From UBA7672 sp965279205 (GTDB taxonomy: Bacteria; Pseudomonadota; Alphaproteobacteria; Caulobacterales; Hyphomonadaceae): DNA of 64,000 nt. The first letter of the stretch is position 1, and the number at the start of each line of letters is the position of its first letter. The translations under genes were made by a program, and so were the position numbers. The stretch covers positions 372,001 through 436,000 of the forward strand of contig OZ257144.1 in assembly GCA_965279205.1 (NCBI GenBank), read 5' to 3'. The notes beneath the pieces were generated by a model. That model saw nothing but the letters and a program-made list of their open reading frames with translations. It had not been told where the DNA came from and did no database searches. Shown piece after piece: positions 17,117 to 25,595 of this stretch.

Positions 17117-17119
17117 GTC

Positions 17120-17950
17120 CTAGGCGCCAGCGGGCCCGTTGGCGCCGTCAATGTCCGGCACGCCCACAATGTGGAAGCCTGCATCCACGTGCACGACCTC
17201 GCCCGTGATCGAGCGGCCGAGCGGCGACAGCAGATAGAGCGCGCAGCCGGCCACGCCCTCCATCGACGTATCTTCCTTGAGCAGCGACCAGTCGCGGCCA
17301 GTGCTCATCAGCGTCTTGCCGCCCTTGATGCCGGCCATGGCGAGCGTGCGCATCGGACCGGCGGAAATCGCATTGACGCGAATACCCTTCACGCCGAGGT
17401 CGCGCGCGGCGTAGCGTGTGGCGGCCTCGAGGCCAGCCTTGGCGACGCCCATCACATTGTAGGACGGCACGACGCGCTCGGCGCCAAGATAGGTCATCGA
17501 GACGATCGAACCGCCGGGGTTCATGATCTCGGAGGCGCGGCGCGAAGCGTCGACGAACGAGAACACCGAAATGTCCATCGCGCGCCGGAAGCCTTCGCGC
17601 GTGGTGTTGGCGACGAACGAGCCCTGCAGCTCGTCCTTGCCGGCGAAAGCGATGGCGTGAACGAGGAAGTCGATAGTCCCGTATTTTGCCTTGAGCTGGG
17701 CGAAGGCCGAATCCATCTCGGCGTCGTTGGTAACATCGGCTGAGATCATCGTGTTCATGCCGATCGATTCGATCAGCGGACGCACCCGGCGCTCCAGCGC
17801 CTCGCCCTGATAGGTGAAGGCGATGTCGGCGCCCTGCGCTGCAAGCTGCTGGGCGATGCCCCAGGCGATCGACTTGTCATTGGCGACGCCCATGATGAGG
17901 CCGCGCTTGCCCTTCATCAGGTCGCCTTTGGGGAAGGTCCAGTCGGCCAT
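17120..17950 (-). CDS. fabI: Enoyl-[acyl-carrier-protein] reductase (NADH)
   Basis: 276 residues. The cofactor-binding start is KRGLIMGVANDKSIAWGIA, and the active-site pattern SYNVMGVAKAGLEAATRY gives Tyr-x6-Lys. GIRVNAISAGPMRTLA and GEVVHVDAGFHIVG complete the FabI signature. The enzyme reduces trans-2-enoyl-ACP in the last step of each fatty acid elongation cycle and is the target of triclosan-type inhibitors. In many alphaproteobacteria it is directly behind fabA-fabB; here the same-strand fabAB pair is about 3.9 kb away with an oppositely oriented block in between. Confidence 0.95.
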   Translation of the reverse strand: MADWTFPKGDLMKGKRGLIMGVANDKSIAWGIAQQLAAQGADIAFTYQGEALERRVRPLIESIGMNTMISADVTNDAEMDSAFAQLKAKYGTIDFLVHAIAFAGKDELQGSFVANTTREGFRRAMDISVFSFVDASRRASEIMNPGGSIVSMTYLGAERVVPSYNVMGVAKAGLEAATRYAARDLGVKGIRVNAISAGPMRTLAMAGIKGGKTLMSTGRDWSLLKEDTSMEGVAGCALYLLSPLGRSITGEVVHVDAGFHIVGVPDIDGANGPAGA

Positions 17951-18104
17951 GGGACGGCTCCTATGCTGAGGTTCGCGGGGTAGGGGGAGGCGGCGGGCCA
18001 GTCAAGCGTGCTGGCTTGCAGTTGCGGGAAGGCGGTCTCCGTCGCAAGGTCCGCCCCGGCCGGATGCAGCCTCAAGGGCGGCGGGCCAAGGGAGAGGTCA
18101 GGTC

Positions 18105-21100
18105 GTGGACGCGAGCAGGCGCTATCGCGCTTTCATCAGCTATAGCCAGACCGACATGCGCGCGGCGCAGCGCCTGCACCGGGCGCTGGAAGACTACCGC
18201 GTTCCGCTAGGCATCTCGCCCGACGTGATCTCCAGCGATGTTTCGGTCCTCGGCCGTGGCAAGTCGCGACGGCTTGGCCGCTTCTTCCGCGACATGGACG
18301 AAATGGGCGCCGCCACCGACATCAGCGCCACCGTGCGCGGCGCCATCGAGGATTCGGAAAGCCTGATCGTGGTCTGCTCGCCACGTTCGGCGCAGTCGCG
18401 CTGGGTCAGTTCGGAAGTCGAGCACTTCAAGTCCACGGGACGTGGCGATCACGTCTATGCCGTGATCATCGATGGCGAACCAAATTCGGGCGATCCGGCA
18501 ACGGAATGCTTCCCGCCGGGACTGCGCGCCGACTTCAAGTCCAGCGCGATGCCGATCGAGCCGCTCGGCATAGACTTGCGCAGGGATTCGCTCAACCGCG
18601 CCTGCACCCGCATCGCAGCGGGACTGCTGGGCGTGAAGTTCGACGACCTCTGGCAGCGCAACCGGCGCGAGGAGCGGCGAAGAATGCTGCTGACTGGAGG
18701 AGTTGTCGCGGGCGTGGTGGCCGTTGCAGCGGGAATTGTAACGGCAGTCTGGAGCGGCCAGCAGCGCGAGGCAGGCCGTCTGCGCAGCGCCCAGCTTGCC
18801 GAGGCTGCGCGCGTCGCGTCCGATCTCGGCTTTTTCGACCGCGCGGCGCGCTACGCAGTGGCGGGTCTGCGAGGTGCGTCTGATCCGCTGACCGGCTTCG
18901 ATGCAAAGGCAGCCGAGGTCGAGTTGCGCCGCGCCTTGAGCGGCGGGCTCGATTTTGCGACCACCGAGGCCGCAGCCGACGCCATGCTGCCGGATTCCGG
19001 ACCGGTCTTCTTCAGCATTCAGTTCAGCCCGGACGGCAAACACCTTGTCGCCGGTACAGCCGCGGGCGAGGCGGCGTTGTGGGATGCCTCGACGGGAAAA
19101 CAGCTAGCCATCCTGGGCGAGCACGAAGGCGCCGTGCGCGCCCGCTTCAGCCCGGACGGCCTCAAGGTTTTCACACTGGGCCAGGATGGTGTGGGGAGGC
19201 TGTGGGATTCGGCGACGGGGAAAGAACTTGCGAAGCTCGCCACGGGCGGGGGCAGCTTTCAGGAGTTTGCCTTCAATCGCGATGGAACGCGGATCGCCAT
19301 CTCCGATGACAACCAGCGCGTGACTGTCTGGGACGGCGCCGGCAGGAAGCTCGCCGACCTGCTGCAGCCTGACGCCGTTGGCCAGGTGATGCTCACGCCC
19401 GATGGCGGCGAGGTCATCACAGTCTCTGCGCTGGGACAGGTGCGGCGATGGAATATCAGCGAGGGGCGCGTTGTCGGAGACTGGGAGCTCGGCCGGGACT
19501 CGTCCGTCGAGATGAATCCCTCGGGCGACCGCCTGCTTGCATTGCGAGGGCTGGCCGAAGAGCTGGTCCTGTTCGACCTTTCCGGCAAGCGGGTCCGTTC
19601 CTACCGCAATGTTGGGCATCAGATTTCAAGAACGGCCTTCAGCAATGATGGCAGGCGGATCGCGGCGGGATCGTTCGACGGCAGTGTCACGATCTTCGAC
19701 ACCGCGACCGGCCGCAAGACCGGCAACTGGTTCGTCGACATCGAGCCCGTGTACCATCTCGAGTTCAGCGGCGATGACACTCGCCTGCTCACCGGAACCG
19801 AGTTCACTCCGCCGGTTGTCTGGACGCTGCAGGGGACCAGCATTGCCACGCCGGCCTTCGCGGCAGGCTTTACCAACGGCGCCGTTCTGAGCCCGGACGG
19901 CAGGCGCGTTGCGGTGGCCACGGAAGATGGACAGGTGCGCGTGTGGTCGATCAGCAGAGAGGATGAGGGGCTGGTTCTGGATGCGCGCGCCAGCCAGTTT
20001 CCACCAACCCTCAGCGCGGATGGAAAGCGCATCGCAATTCCGGTGGGCGATGGATCGGTAAGTGTGTGGTCGCTAGAGAACGGCGGGCGGCTGGCGACAT
20101 TCAAGTATGGCGATCTTGTTTCTCACGCAGTTTTCAACCCCGATGGCTCGCGGCTCCTGACCTTGTCAGAGGACGGCGCCGCCGCGATCTGGGACATTGC
20201 CGGCGGCAAATCTGTTTCTCGGACCAGCTCTGATAGCGGCGCCGGCCTGGCCTTGATCTGGGCTGGAGCGGGGCCGCGCGTGCTGGTCTATGCCGCGGAC
20301 GATGTGGCGATGTGGGACGGCGCTGGCGCGCAGGCGGCGAGGATGCCGGATCTGACGACCGCCGGAATCGGCTTCGCAACGTTCAGCGCAGACGGCAGTC
20401 GCATAGCCAGCTTCCCGATCTGGACAGATGGGCTTGAGGATACTGGCGCCGTTGCACGCTCGGAAGTCACCAGGGTATTTGACGCCACGACGGGCAAGGA
20501 ACTGACGGTTCTGCGCGGTCATGGCGGGCCACTTCTGGACATGGCGTTCAGTCCTGATGGGCGGTTGATCGCGACGACATCGTCGGATCAGACGGTGCGG
20601 GTATGGGATGCGGCAACCGGCGCCCAGCAGCGCATGTTCGAAGGGCTTCCCCTGGCTCAGGGGCCGCCCGTGTTCAGCCGGGACAGCCGGATGGTCGCGT
20701 TGCCGATGAGTGATTTCGCTATCCGGCTCATGGATGTCGGGGCTGGATCGATCCAGATGCTGACCGGCCATGTCGCTCACATCAGGCATATTGCTTTCAA
20801 CCAGGATGGGTCGCTTCTGGCCAGCGCGGCGGAAGATGGCGAAGCGCGGGTGTGGGATGCCGCCAGCGGGCGCGAGGTCGCGCGGTTTCGCGACGGGCAG
20901 GGCGACGTCACCTTTGCCGGGTTCACAGCCGATGAGCGGCTCGTCACGATCACGATCGATGGCAAGGTGCGCGTCCGGAAACTGCCGACCGCAATCATGA
21001 ACGCGCGCGACGATCTGGTGATGCAGTCCTGCTCTCGGCTGTTGCAGGGCGGGGCTTCGCGCTTCTCGCCGCAGGAATTGAAGGCGGCGCCGGTGCTTGA

Positions 21101-21134
21101 TGCTGTGCGCGATGCCGACGCCTGCGGGCGCTAG
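18105..21134 (+). CDS. TIR domain - transmembrane - WD40 repeat protein
   Basis: 1009 residues. The TIR domain covers residues 6-170: YRAFISYS at the start, a BB-loop-like region with FRDMDEMG, and SRWVSSEV containing Glu104 where the catalytic glutamate of NADase TIR domains lies. One transmembrane helix (about 194-216) follows. The C-terminal 700 residues carry many WD40-type repeats, seen as repeated FSPDG...VRVWDAATG units (for example at 19021, 19141, 20542 and 20800). TIR should be on one side of the membrane and the propellers on the other. TIR-WD40 proteins are known in bacteria but their job is poorly defined; sensing by the propeller and NAD+ cleavage by TIR is an inference. The gene lies within the usual fabA-fabB-fabI set, on the opposite strand. 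Confidence 0.88.
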   Translation: MDASRRYRAFISYSQTDMRAAQRLHRALEDYRVPLGISPDVISSDVSVLGRGKSRRLGRFFRDMDEMGAATDISATVRGAIEDSESLIVVCSPRSAQSRWVSSEVEHFKSTGRGDHVYAVIIDGEPNSGDPATECFPPGLRADFKSSAMPIEPLGIDLRRDSLNRACTRIAAGLLGVKFDDLWQRNRREERRRMLLTGGVVAGVVAVAAGIVTAVWSGQQREAGRLRSAQLAEAARVASDLGFFDRAARYAVAGLRGASDPLTGFDAKAAEVELRRALSGGLDFATTEAAADAMLPDSGPVFFSIQFSPDGKHLVAGTAAGEAALWDASTGKQLAILGEHEGAVRARFSPDGLKVFTLGQDGVGRLWDSATGKELAKLATGGGSFQEFAFNRDGTRIAISDDNQRVTVWDGAGRKLADLLQPDAVGQVMLTPDGGEVITVSALGQVRRWNISEGRVVGDWELGRDSSVEMNPSGDRLLALRGLAEELVLFDLSGKRVRSYRNVGHQISRTAFSNDGRRIAAGSFDGSVTIFDTATGRKTGNWFVDIEPVYHLEFSGDDTRLLTGTEFTPPVVWTLQGTSIATPAFAAGFTNGAVLSPDGRRVAVATEDGQVRVWSISREDEGLVLDARASQFPPTLSADGKRIAIPVGDGSVSVWSLENGGRLATFKYGDLVSHAVFNPDGSRLLTLSEDGAAAIWDIAGGKSVSRTSSDSGAGLALIWAGAGPRVLVYAADDVAMWDGAGAQAARMPDLTTAGIGFATFSADGSRIASFPIWTDGLEDTGAVARSEVTRVFDATTGKELTVLRGHGGPLLDMAFSPDGRLIATTSSDQTVRVWDAATGAQQRMFEGLPLAQGPPVFSRDSRMVALPMSDFAIRLMDVGAGSIQMLTGHVAHIRHIAFNQDGSLLASAAEDGEARVWDAASGREVARFRDGQGDVTFAGFTADERLVTITIDGKVRVRKLPTAIMNARDDLVMQSCSRLLQGGASRFSPQELKAAPVLDAVRDADACGR

Positions 21135-21259
21135 CTGGTTCTGCGGAAACCAGCGGTCGAGACAATTTGCGACGATTGCCGTGCCATTCGGGATGCATGC
21201 GCGACGTCTGCTCCGCACGTTCGGTCGCAAGGGGCATCCGGACTGGTGGAGCACAATCC

Positions 21260-21817
21260 ATGTCTTCGAGATTTTCGCTGCTGCTGGGCGGCGCTGTCGC
21301 GCGGCTTGCACTGATCGTGTCGGCTGCCTGCGCCGCACCGCTTGGGGCCAGCGCGCAGGAACCGTTCGCGCCACTGCCTGAGATCGAGGTTCTGGAAAAC
21401 GGCATCTCCATCCAAGCTCACGTCAATGTAACCTTCCAGCCGGCCTACAGCGGCGGGGTCACGATGATGCAAAACAGCTTCGCAGCCGGCGCCATGGGGC
21501 AGAACGCAACCAGCGAGTACGTCTTCGAGATTCTCAATCAGGCTGCGCTGGTGGGCCTGAACCAGGCGCTGGCGCAGGGCGCGACCAGCGGGCGCGTCAC
21601 GGTCGTAGCCGTCGGCTGCGAGATCGGTGTTGCGGGAAGCGCGATCCGCGACTGGTCGCCGATGGGCGTGTTCATCAACACGACGGACATGGATGTCGGC
21701 GAAAACGGCGTCGCGAACTTCTACACTCGCATCCAGTTCATCCCGGACGGGTCAAGAGAATTGAGGCAACCGTTCCAGGAGTTCCAGCCCGGAGCAGGAC
21801 AGGAAGATGACCGCTAG
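21260..21817 (+). CDS. Secreted protein of unknown function downstream of the TIR-WD40 gene
   Basis: 185 residues from the ATG at 21260 (GGTGGAG upstream). A Sec signal peptide of about 33 residues ends at GASAQ. The mature part is rich in small residues and Asn/Gln, with FQPAYSGGVTMMQNSF, NQALAQGATSG and one Cys in VAVGCEIG. No domain is recognised. It begins 125 bases after the TIR-WD40 gene on the same strand and overlaps fabB tail to tail by 4 bases. It may be the periplasmic partner of the propeller protein; that is speculative. Confidence 0.7.
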   Translation: MSSRFSLLLGGAVARLALIVSAACAAPLGASAQEPFAPLPEIEVLENGISIQAHVNVTFQPAYSGGVTMMQNSFAAGAMGQNATSEYVFEILNQAALVGLNQALAQGATSGRVTVVAVGCEIGVAGSAIRDWSPMGVFINTTDMDVGENGVANFYTRIQFIPDGSRELRQPFQEFQPGAGQEDDR

Positions 21818-23055
21818 ACCTTCGCTACTGCGATCGAGCCGTTCGTTCCGCCGAAGCCGAACGAGTTCGACATCACCATCTTGATGATGGCCTCGCGTGC
21901 CTCGCGGATGATGTTCACGCCGTAGGCGAGCGGATCGAGGTTGTCGATGTTGATGGAGGGCGCAACGAAACGCTCCTTCATCATGATCAGCGAGTAGATC
22001 AGCTCTTGCACACCGGCGCCGCCCAGTGAGTGGCCGGTCATCGATTTGGTGGCCGAGATCATCGGCTGGTCAGCCGCCTGTTGGCCGAACACGGCGCGCA
22101 CGGCTTCCAGTTCCTTGACGTCGCCGACCGGCGTCGAGGTGGCGTGCGGGTTGAGATAGTCGGGTGCGCGGCCGGCCTGCTCGATCGCGATCTGCATGGC
22201 GCGCACGGCGCCTTCGCCGGATGGCGCCACCATGTCGTGGCCATCCGAAGTTGCGCCATAACCGACGACTTCGCCATAAATGGTCGCGCCGCGGCGTTTG
22301 GCGTGTTCGTATTCTTCGAGCACCACCATGCCGGCGCCCCCTGCGATCACGAAGCCGTCACGGTCAGCGTCGAAGGCGCGCGAGGCGCGGGCCGGATCGC
22401 CATTGTACTTGGATGACATCGCGCCGAGACCGTCGAACAGGCAGGACAGCGTCCAGTCGAGTTCCTCGCCGCCGCCGGCGAACATCACGTCCTGCTTGCC
22501 CCACTGGATCTGCTCAGTCGCGGCGCCGACGCAATGCAGGGAGGTCGTGCAGGCCGACGAGATCGAATAGTTTACGCCAAGAATCTTGAAGAGGGTCGAG
22601 AGCGTCGCCGAAGCAGTGGACGACATCGCCTTGGGCACGGCAAATGGCCCGATGCGGCGCGGGGAGCCTTTCTCGCGGGTCGAGTCCGCCGCGGCGACGA
22701 TGGCGCGTGTGGACGGTCCGCCCGTGCCGACGATCAGCCCGGTGCGCGGATTGGTAATATGGCGCTCGTCCAGGCCCGCGTCCGCGATCGCCTGTGTCAT
22801 CGCCATGTGGCACCAGCCGGCGCCGTCACCCATGAAGCGCATCGCGCGCTTGTCGACATGGTCCTCGGGACTGGCTTTCGGCTTGCCATGGACCTGGGAC
22901 TTGAAGCCCTTATCCGCATATTCCTGGCTGAAGGTGATGCCCGACACGCCGTTCTTGAGACTGTCGGTGACTTCACGGATCGTGTCGCCGATCGAGGACA
23001 CGATTCCCATGCCTGTCACGACTACCCGGCGAAGATCTGGGCCATTGACGGCCAT
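21814..23055 (-). CDS. fabB: Beta-ketoacyl-[acyl-carrier-protein] synthase I
   Basis: 413 residues. The condensing-enzyme triad is present: Cys in SSACTTSLHC, His in NPHATSTPVGD and His in GHSLGGAG, with the C-terminal NSFGFGGTNG. GDTIREVTDSLKNGVSGI and the pairing with fabA point to FabB rather than FabF. It elongates the cis-3-decenoyl-ACP made by FabA, giving unsaturated fatty acids. It is transcribed with fabA (30-base gap). Confidence 0.93.
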   Translation of the reverse strand: MAVNGPDLRRVVVTGMGIVSSIGDTIREVTDSLKNGVSGITFSQEYADKGFKSQVHGKPKASPEDHVDKRAMRFMGDGAGWCHMAMTQAIADAGLDERHITNPRTGLIVGTGGPSTRAIVAAADSTREKGSPRRIGPFAVPKAMSSTASATLSTLFKILGVNYSISSACTTSLHCVGAATEQIQWGKQDVMFAGGGEELDWTLSCLFDGLGAMSSKYNGDPARASRAFDADRDGFVIAGGAGMVVLEEYEHAKRRGATIYGEVVGYGATSDGHDMVAPSGEGAVRAMQIAIEQAGRAPDYLNPHATSTPVGDVKELEAVRAVFGQQAADQPMISATKSMTGHSLGGAGVQELIYSLIMMKERFVAPSINIDNLDPLAYGVNIIREAREAIIKMVMSNSFGFGGTNGSIAVAKV

Positions 23056-23085
23056 TGCGGTAAAACTCCCTGTGAGCCGCGAATG

Positions 23086-23628
23086 CTACGCGGCCTGCCT
23101 CATCAAGCCAACTCTCATGTCCTTGGCGGCGTAGATTTTTTCGCCATCCAGGAACACGCTTCCGTCGGCGATTCCCATGGTCAGTCGCGTACGGATGGCG
23201 CGGCGGATGTCGATCTCGTAGCGCACCAGCTTCTTCTCCGGCGTGACCTGACCCGTGAAGTTGCACTCGCCGACGCCAAGCGCGCGACCCTTGCCGGGCG
23301 ATCCGGACCAGCCCAGCCAGAAACCAACCAGCTGCCACATTGCGTCGAGTCCCAGGCAGCCCGGCATCACGGGATCACCCGGGAAGTGGCATTTGAAGAA
23401 CCAGAGATCGGGATTGATATCCAGCTCCGCAACCAGGTGACCGCGCTTGTGCGGGCCGCCATCGAGCGAGATCTCGGTGATCCGGTCCAGCATCAGCATG
23501 GGCGGCGCCGGCAACCGGGCATTGCCCGGCCCGAACAGCTCGCCGACGCTGCTCTTCAACAGCTCCTCATAGCTGTAGGACGCCTGCGGCTTGTGAAAAG
23601 CGTGAGGAGAATCTGCAACTTGCGTCAT
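23086..23628 (-). CDS. fabA: 3-hydroxydecanoyl-ACP dehydratase/isomerase
   Basis: 180 residues from the ATG at 23628; a start 33 bases upstream exists but the GGAG before 23628 and the usual FabA length favour the shorter form. The catalytic His is in WFFKCHFPGDPVMPG and the catalytic Asp in CLGLDAMWQL. GRALGVGECNFTGQV completes the hot-dog fold signature. FabA dehydrates and isomerises C10 intermediates, so this organism makes unsaturated fatty acids by the anaerobic FabA/FabB route. First gene of the fabA-fabB operon. Confidence 0.95.
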   Translation of the reverse strand: MTQVADSPHAFHKPQASYSYEELLKSSVGELFGPGNARLPAPPMLMLDRITEISLDGGPHKRGHLVAELDINPDLWFFKCHFPGDPVMPGCLGLDAMWQLVGFWLGWSGSPGKGRALGVGECNFTGQVTPEKKLVRYEIDIRRAIRTRLTMGIADGSVFLDGEKIYAAKDMRVGLMRQAA

Positions 23629-23723
23629 GGGCCGCTCCGGGAAGGAGAGGCCCGTTAACACACAGGGGCAGGGCGGCCAAGCTGGGGCTGGCCGAAGCTA
23701 GAATCAGCCAAACAAACAGGGTG

Positions 23724-24281
23724 TCAGCCGGCAGGCGACAGCTCGTCCGCGCCCCACAGCCGGGCTTTGGAGACCCAGCCCGGGCGGCCTTCGGCCTCGA
23801 CCCGGCACCACTCGCCCGAACAGCCCGACAGCGACATCACCGCGCCGGCCGCAAAGCGAGCCACCGCCGCGGAACTGTCGTTCGACTCACGATAGATGAT
23901 GCCGGTATCGGTCGTAATCGCAGTACGTTCTCCGGCTAGCTGGGACTTGTTCACCCACACTTCGTCGCCCATCGGATCGCGGATCTTCCGCCAGTCCTGG
24001 CTTTCCCGGACGATCACGACCGGCAGGCCGAGACGCTCATAGGTCCAGCGGACGGGGTAATCGAGGCTGGGGCCGGCGCGACCGTTCACAGTGTCATGCC
24101 GCAGACTGGCATAACGCGGCACGGGCTTGCCCGAGAAGTCGCTGACACGGGCTTCTGCGCCCGACGGCGCATAGGCCTTGAAGCTGCCAGGTGCGAGGGC
24201 TTCCTGCGCCAGGGCAGGCGCGGCGCCGAAAATCTTCGCAACAGCCAGCAAAATGATGAGTCGGGTGCGGATTTCGCTCAC
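23724..24281 (-). CDS. Secreted SH3-like (DUF1058) domain protein
   Basis: 185 residues starting at a GTG (24281) with GAGGTC 6-8 bases upstream. A Sec signal peptide (LIILLAVAKIFGAAPALAQ) is followed by two bacterial SH3-like modules: RYASLRHDTVNGRAGPSLDYPVRW...DWRKIRDPMGDEVWVNKS and a second with GCSGEWCRVEAEGRPGWVSKA. Such proteins sit in the periplasm and bind cell-wall peptides or other proteins. It lies 96 bases downstream of the gap after fabA's start and may be a separate unit. Family call is good; role unknown. Confidence 0.85.
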   Translation of the reverse strand: MSEIRTRLIILLAVAKIFGAAPALAQEALAPGSFKAYAPSGAEARVSDFSGKPVPRYASLRHDTVNGRAGPSLDYPVRWTYERLGLPVVIVRESQDWRKIRDPMGDEVWVNKSQLAGERTAITTDTGIIYRESNDSSAAVARFAAGAVMSLSGCSGEWCRVEAEGRPGWVSKARLWGADELSPAG

Positions 24282-24529
24282 GGCGCGACCTCACTCATGC
24301 TGGAGAGACAGGGAGAACAGGAGAACCATGACAGGGTGAAAGTCGGCTTAACCACGGCGCTCAAAACGAGGTAAATCCCGCATTTGCCATGCGGATGTCA
24401 CAAGAGGCGCGCGCAGTGGATAGTCAGGCCGCCAAGGTTGGCCCCGACGGCCCCCTTTGCTACACCGCGCGAAAGGTGAGACGGGAAGACCCGCGCACCG
24501 GATAACGAGGAACGTCCCGAGAAATGCCC

Positions 24530-25516
24530 ATGTCCCGCCCGAAGGTGAAGGTCATCGTGACCCGCCGGCTGCCCGAGCCGGTCGAAACGCGCATGAGCGA
24601 GCTCTTCGACGTGGAACTAAACACCTCGGACCAGCCCATGACCATCGACCAGCTGTGCGACGCCGCCGCGCGTTGCGACGTGCTGGTGCCGACGCTGACG
24701 GACAAGATCGACGGCCGCGTTCTTGCGCGGGCAGGAGAGAGGCTCCGGCTCATCGCGCAGTTCGGCGTCGGCGTGGACAATATCGACGTGCAGTCCTGCG
24801 TCTCGCGCGGGATCACCGTCACCAACACGCCGGGCGTCCTGACCGAAGACACCGCCGACATGACGATGGGGCTGATCCTCTCCGTGCCGCGCCGGATCGT
24901 CGATGGCGTCAACGCGATCCAGCAAGGACAGTTCACGGGCTGGTCGCCGACCTGGATGTTGGGGCGCAGGATCCACGGCAAGCGGCTCGGCATTGTCGGC
25001 ATGGGCCGCATCGGCACGGCCGTAGCGCGGCGCGCAAAAGCCTTCGGCCTGCAGATTCACTATCACAACCGCAAGCCGGTGCGCCCGCAGGTCGCCGAGG
25101 AACTCGAGGCGACTTACTGGGAAAGCCTCGACCAGATGCTGGCGCGGATGGACATCGTGTCGATCAACTGCCCGCACACGCCAGCGACCTTCCACCTGCT
25201 TTCGGCGAGGCGCATCAAGCTGATGAAGCCCGACGCCTATCTGGTGAACACCGCCCGCGGCAGCGTGATCGACGAAGCCGCCATGATCCGGGCGCTGGAA
25301 GCTGGCGAGATCGCCGGCGCCGGGCTCGATGTGTTCGAGAACGAGCCCAATGTGAACCCGCGCCTCAAGGCGCTTCGCAACGTCGTGCTGCTGCCCCACA
25401 TGAGCTCCGCGACGCTCGAGGGCCGGATCGACATGGGCGAGAAGGTCATCATCAACATCAAGACCTTCGCCGACGGCCACAAGCCGCCGGATCGTGTTAT
25501 CCCGGCGATGCTCTAG
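24530..25516 (+). CDS. D-isomer 2-hydroxyacid dehydrogenase (glyoxylate/hydroxypyruvate reductase type)
   Basis: 328 residues from the second of two close ATGs (24524 or 24530; the choice is uncertain). The N-terminal substrate domain has LIAQFGVGVDNID. The NAD(P)-binding domain has GIVGMGRIG with GxGxxG, VNTARGSVIDE carrying the catalytic Arg, LDVFENEP with the Glu, and VLLPHMSSAT with the catalytic His. These enzymes reduce glyoxylate or hydroxypyruvate or oxidise D-glycerate; the exact substrate is not determined by sequence. All catalytic residues are present. Confidence 0.9.
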   Translation: MSRPKVKVIVTRRLPEPVETRMSELFDVELNTSDQPMTIDQLCDAAARCDVLVPTLTDKIDGRVLARAGERLRLIAQFGVGVDNIDVQSCVSRGITVTNTPGVLTEDTADMTMGLILSVPRRIVDGVNAIQQGQFTGWSPTWMLGRRIHGKRLGIVGMGRIGTAVARRAKAFGLQIHYHNRKPVRPQVAEELEATYWESLDQMLARMDIVSINCPHTPATFHLLSARRIKLMKPDAYLVNTARGSVIDEAAMIRALEAGEIAGAGLDVFENEPNVNPRLKALRNVVLLPHMSSATLEGRIDMGEKVIINIKTFADGHKPPDRVIPAML

Positions 25517-25595
25517 GCCGGAGCACCGGCTATCCGGCTGGATTGCGCCGCACTCCAACGCCAACTAGCGTCCTTTCGGGGAAGCGGGGACGCAT

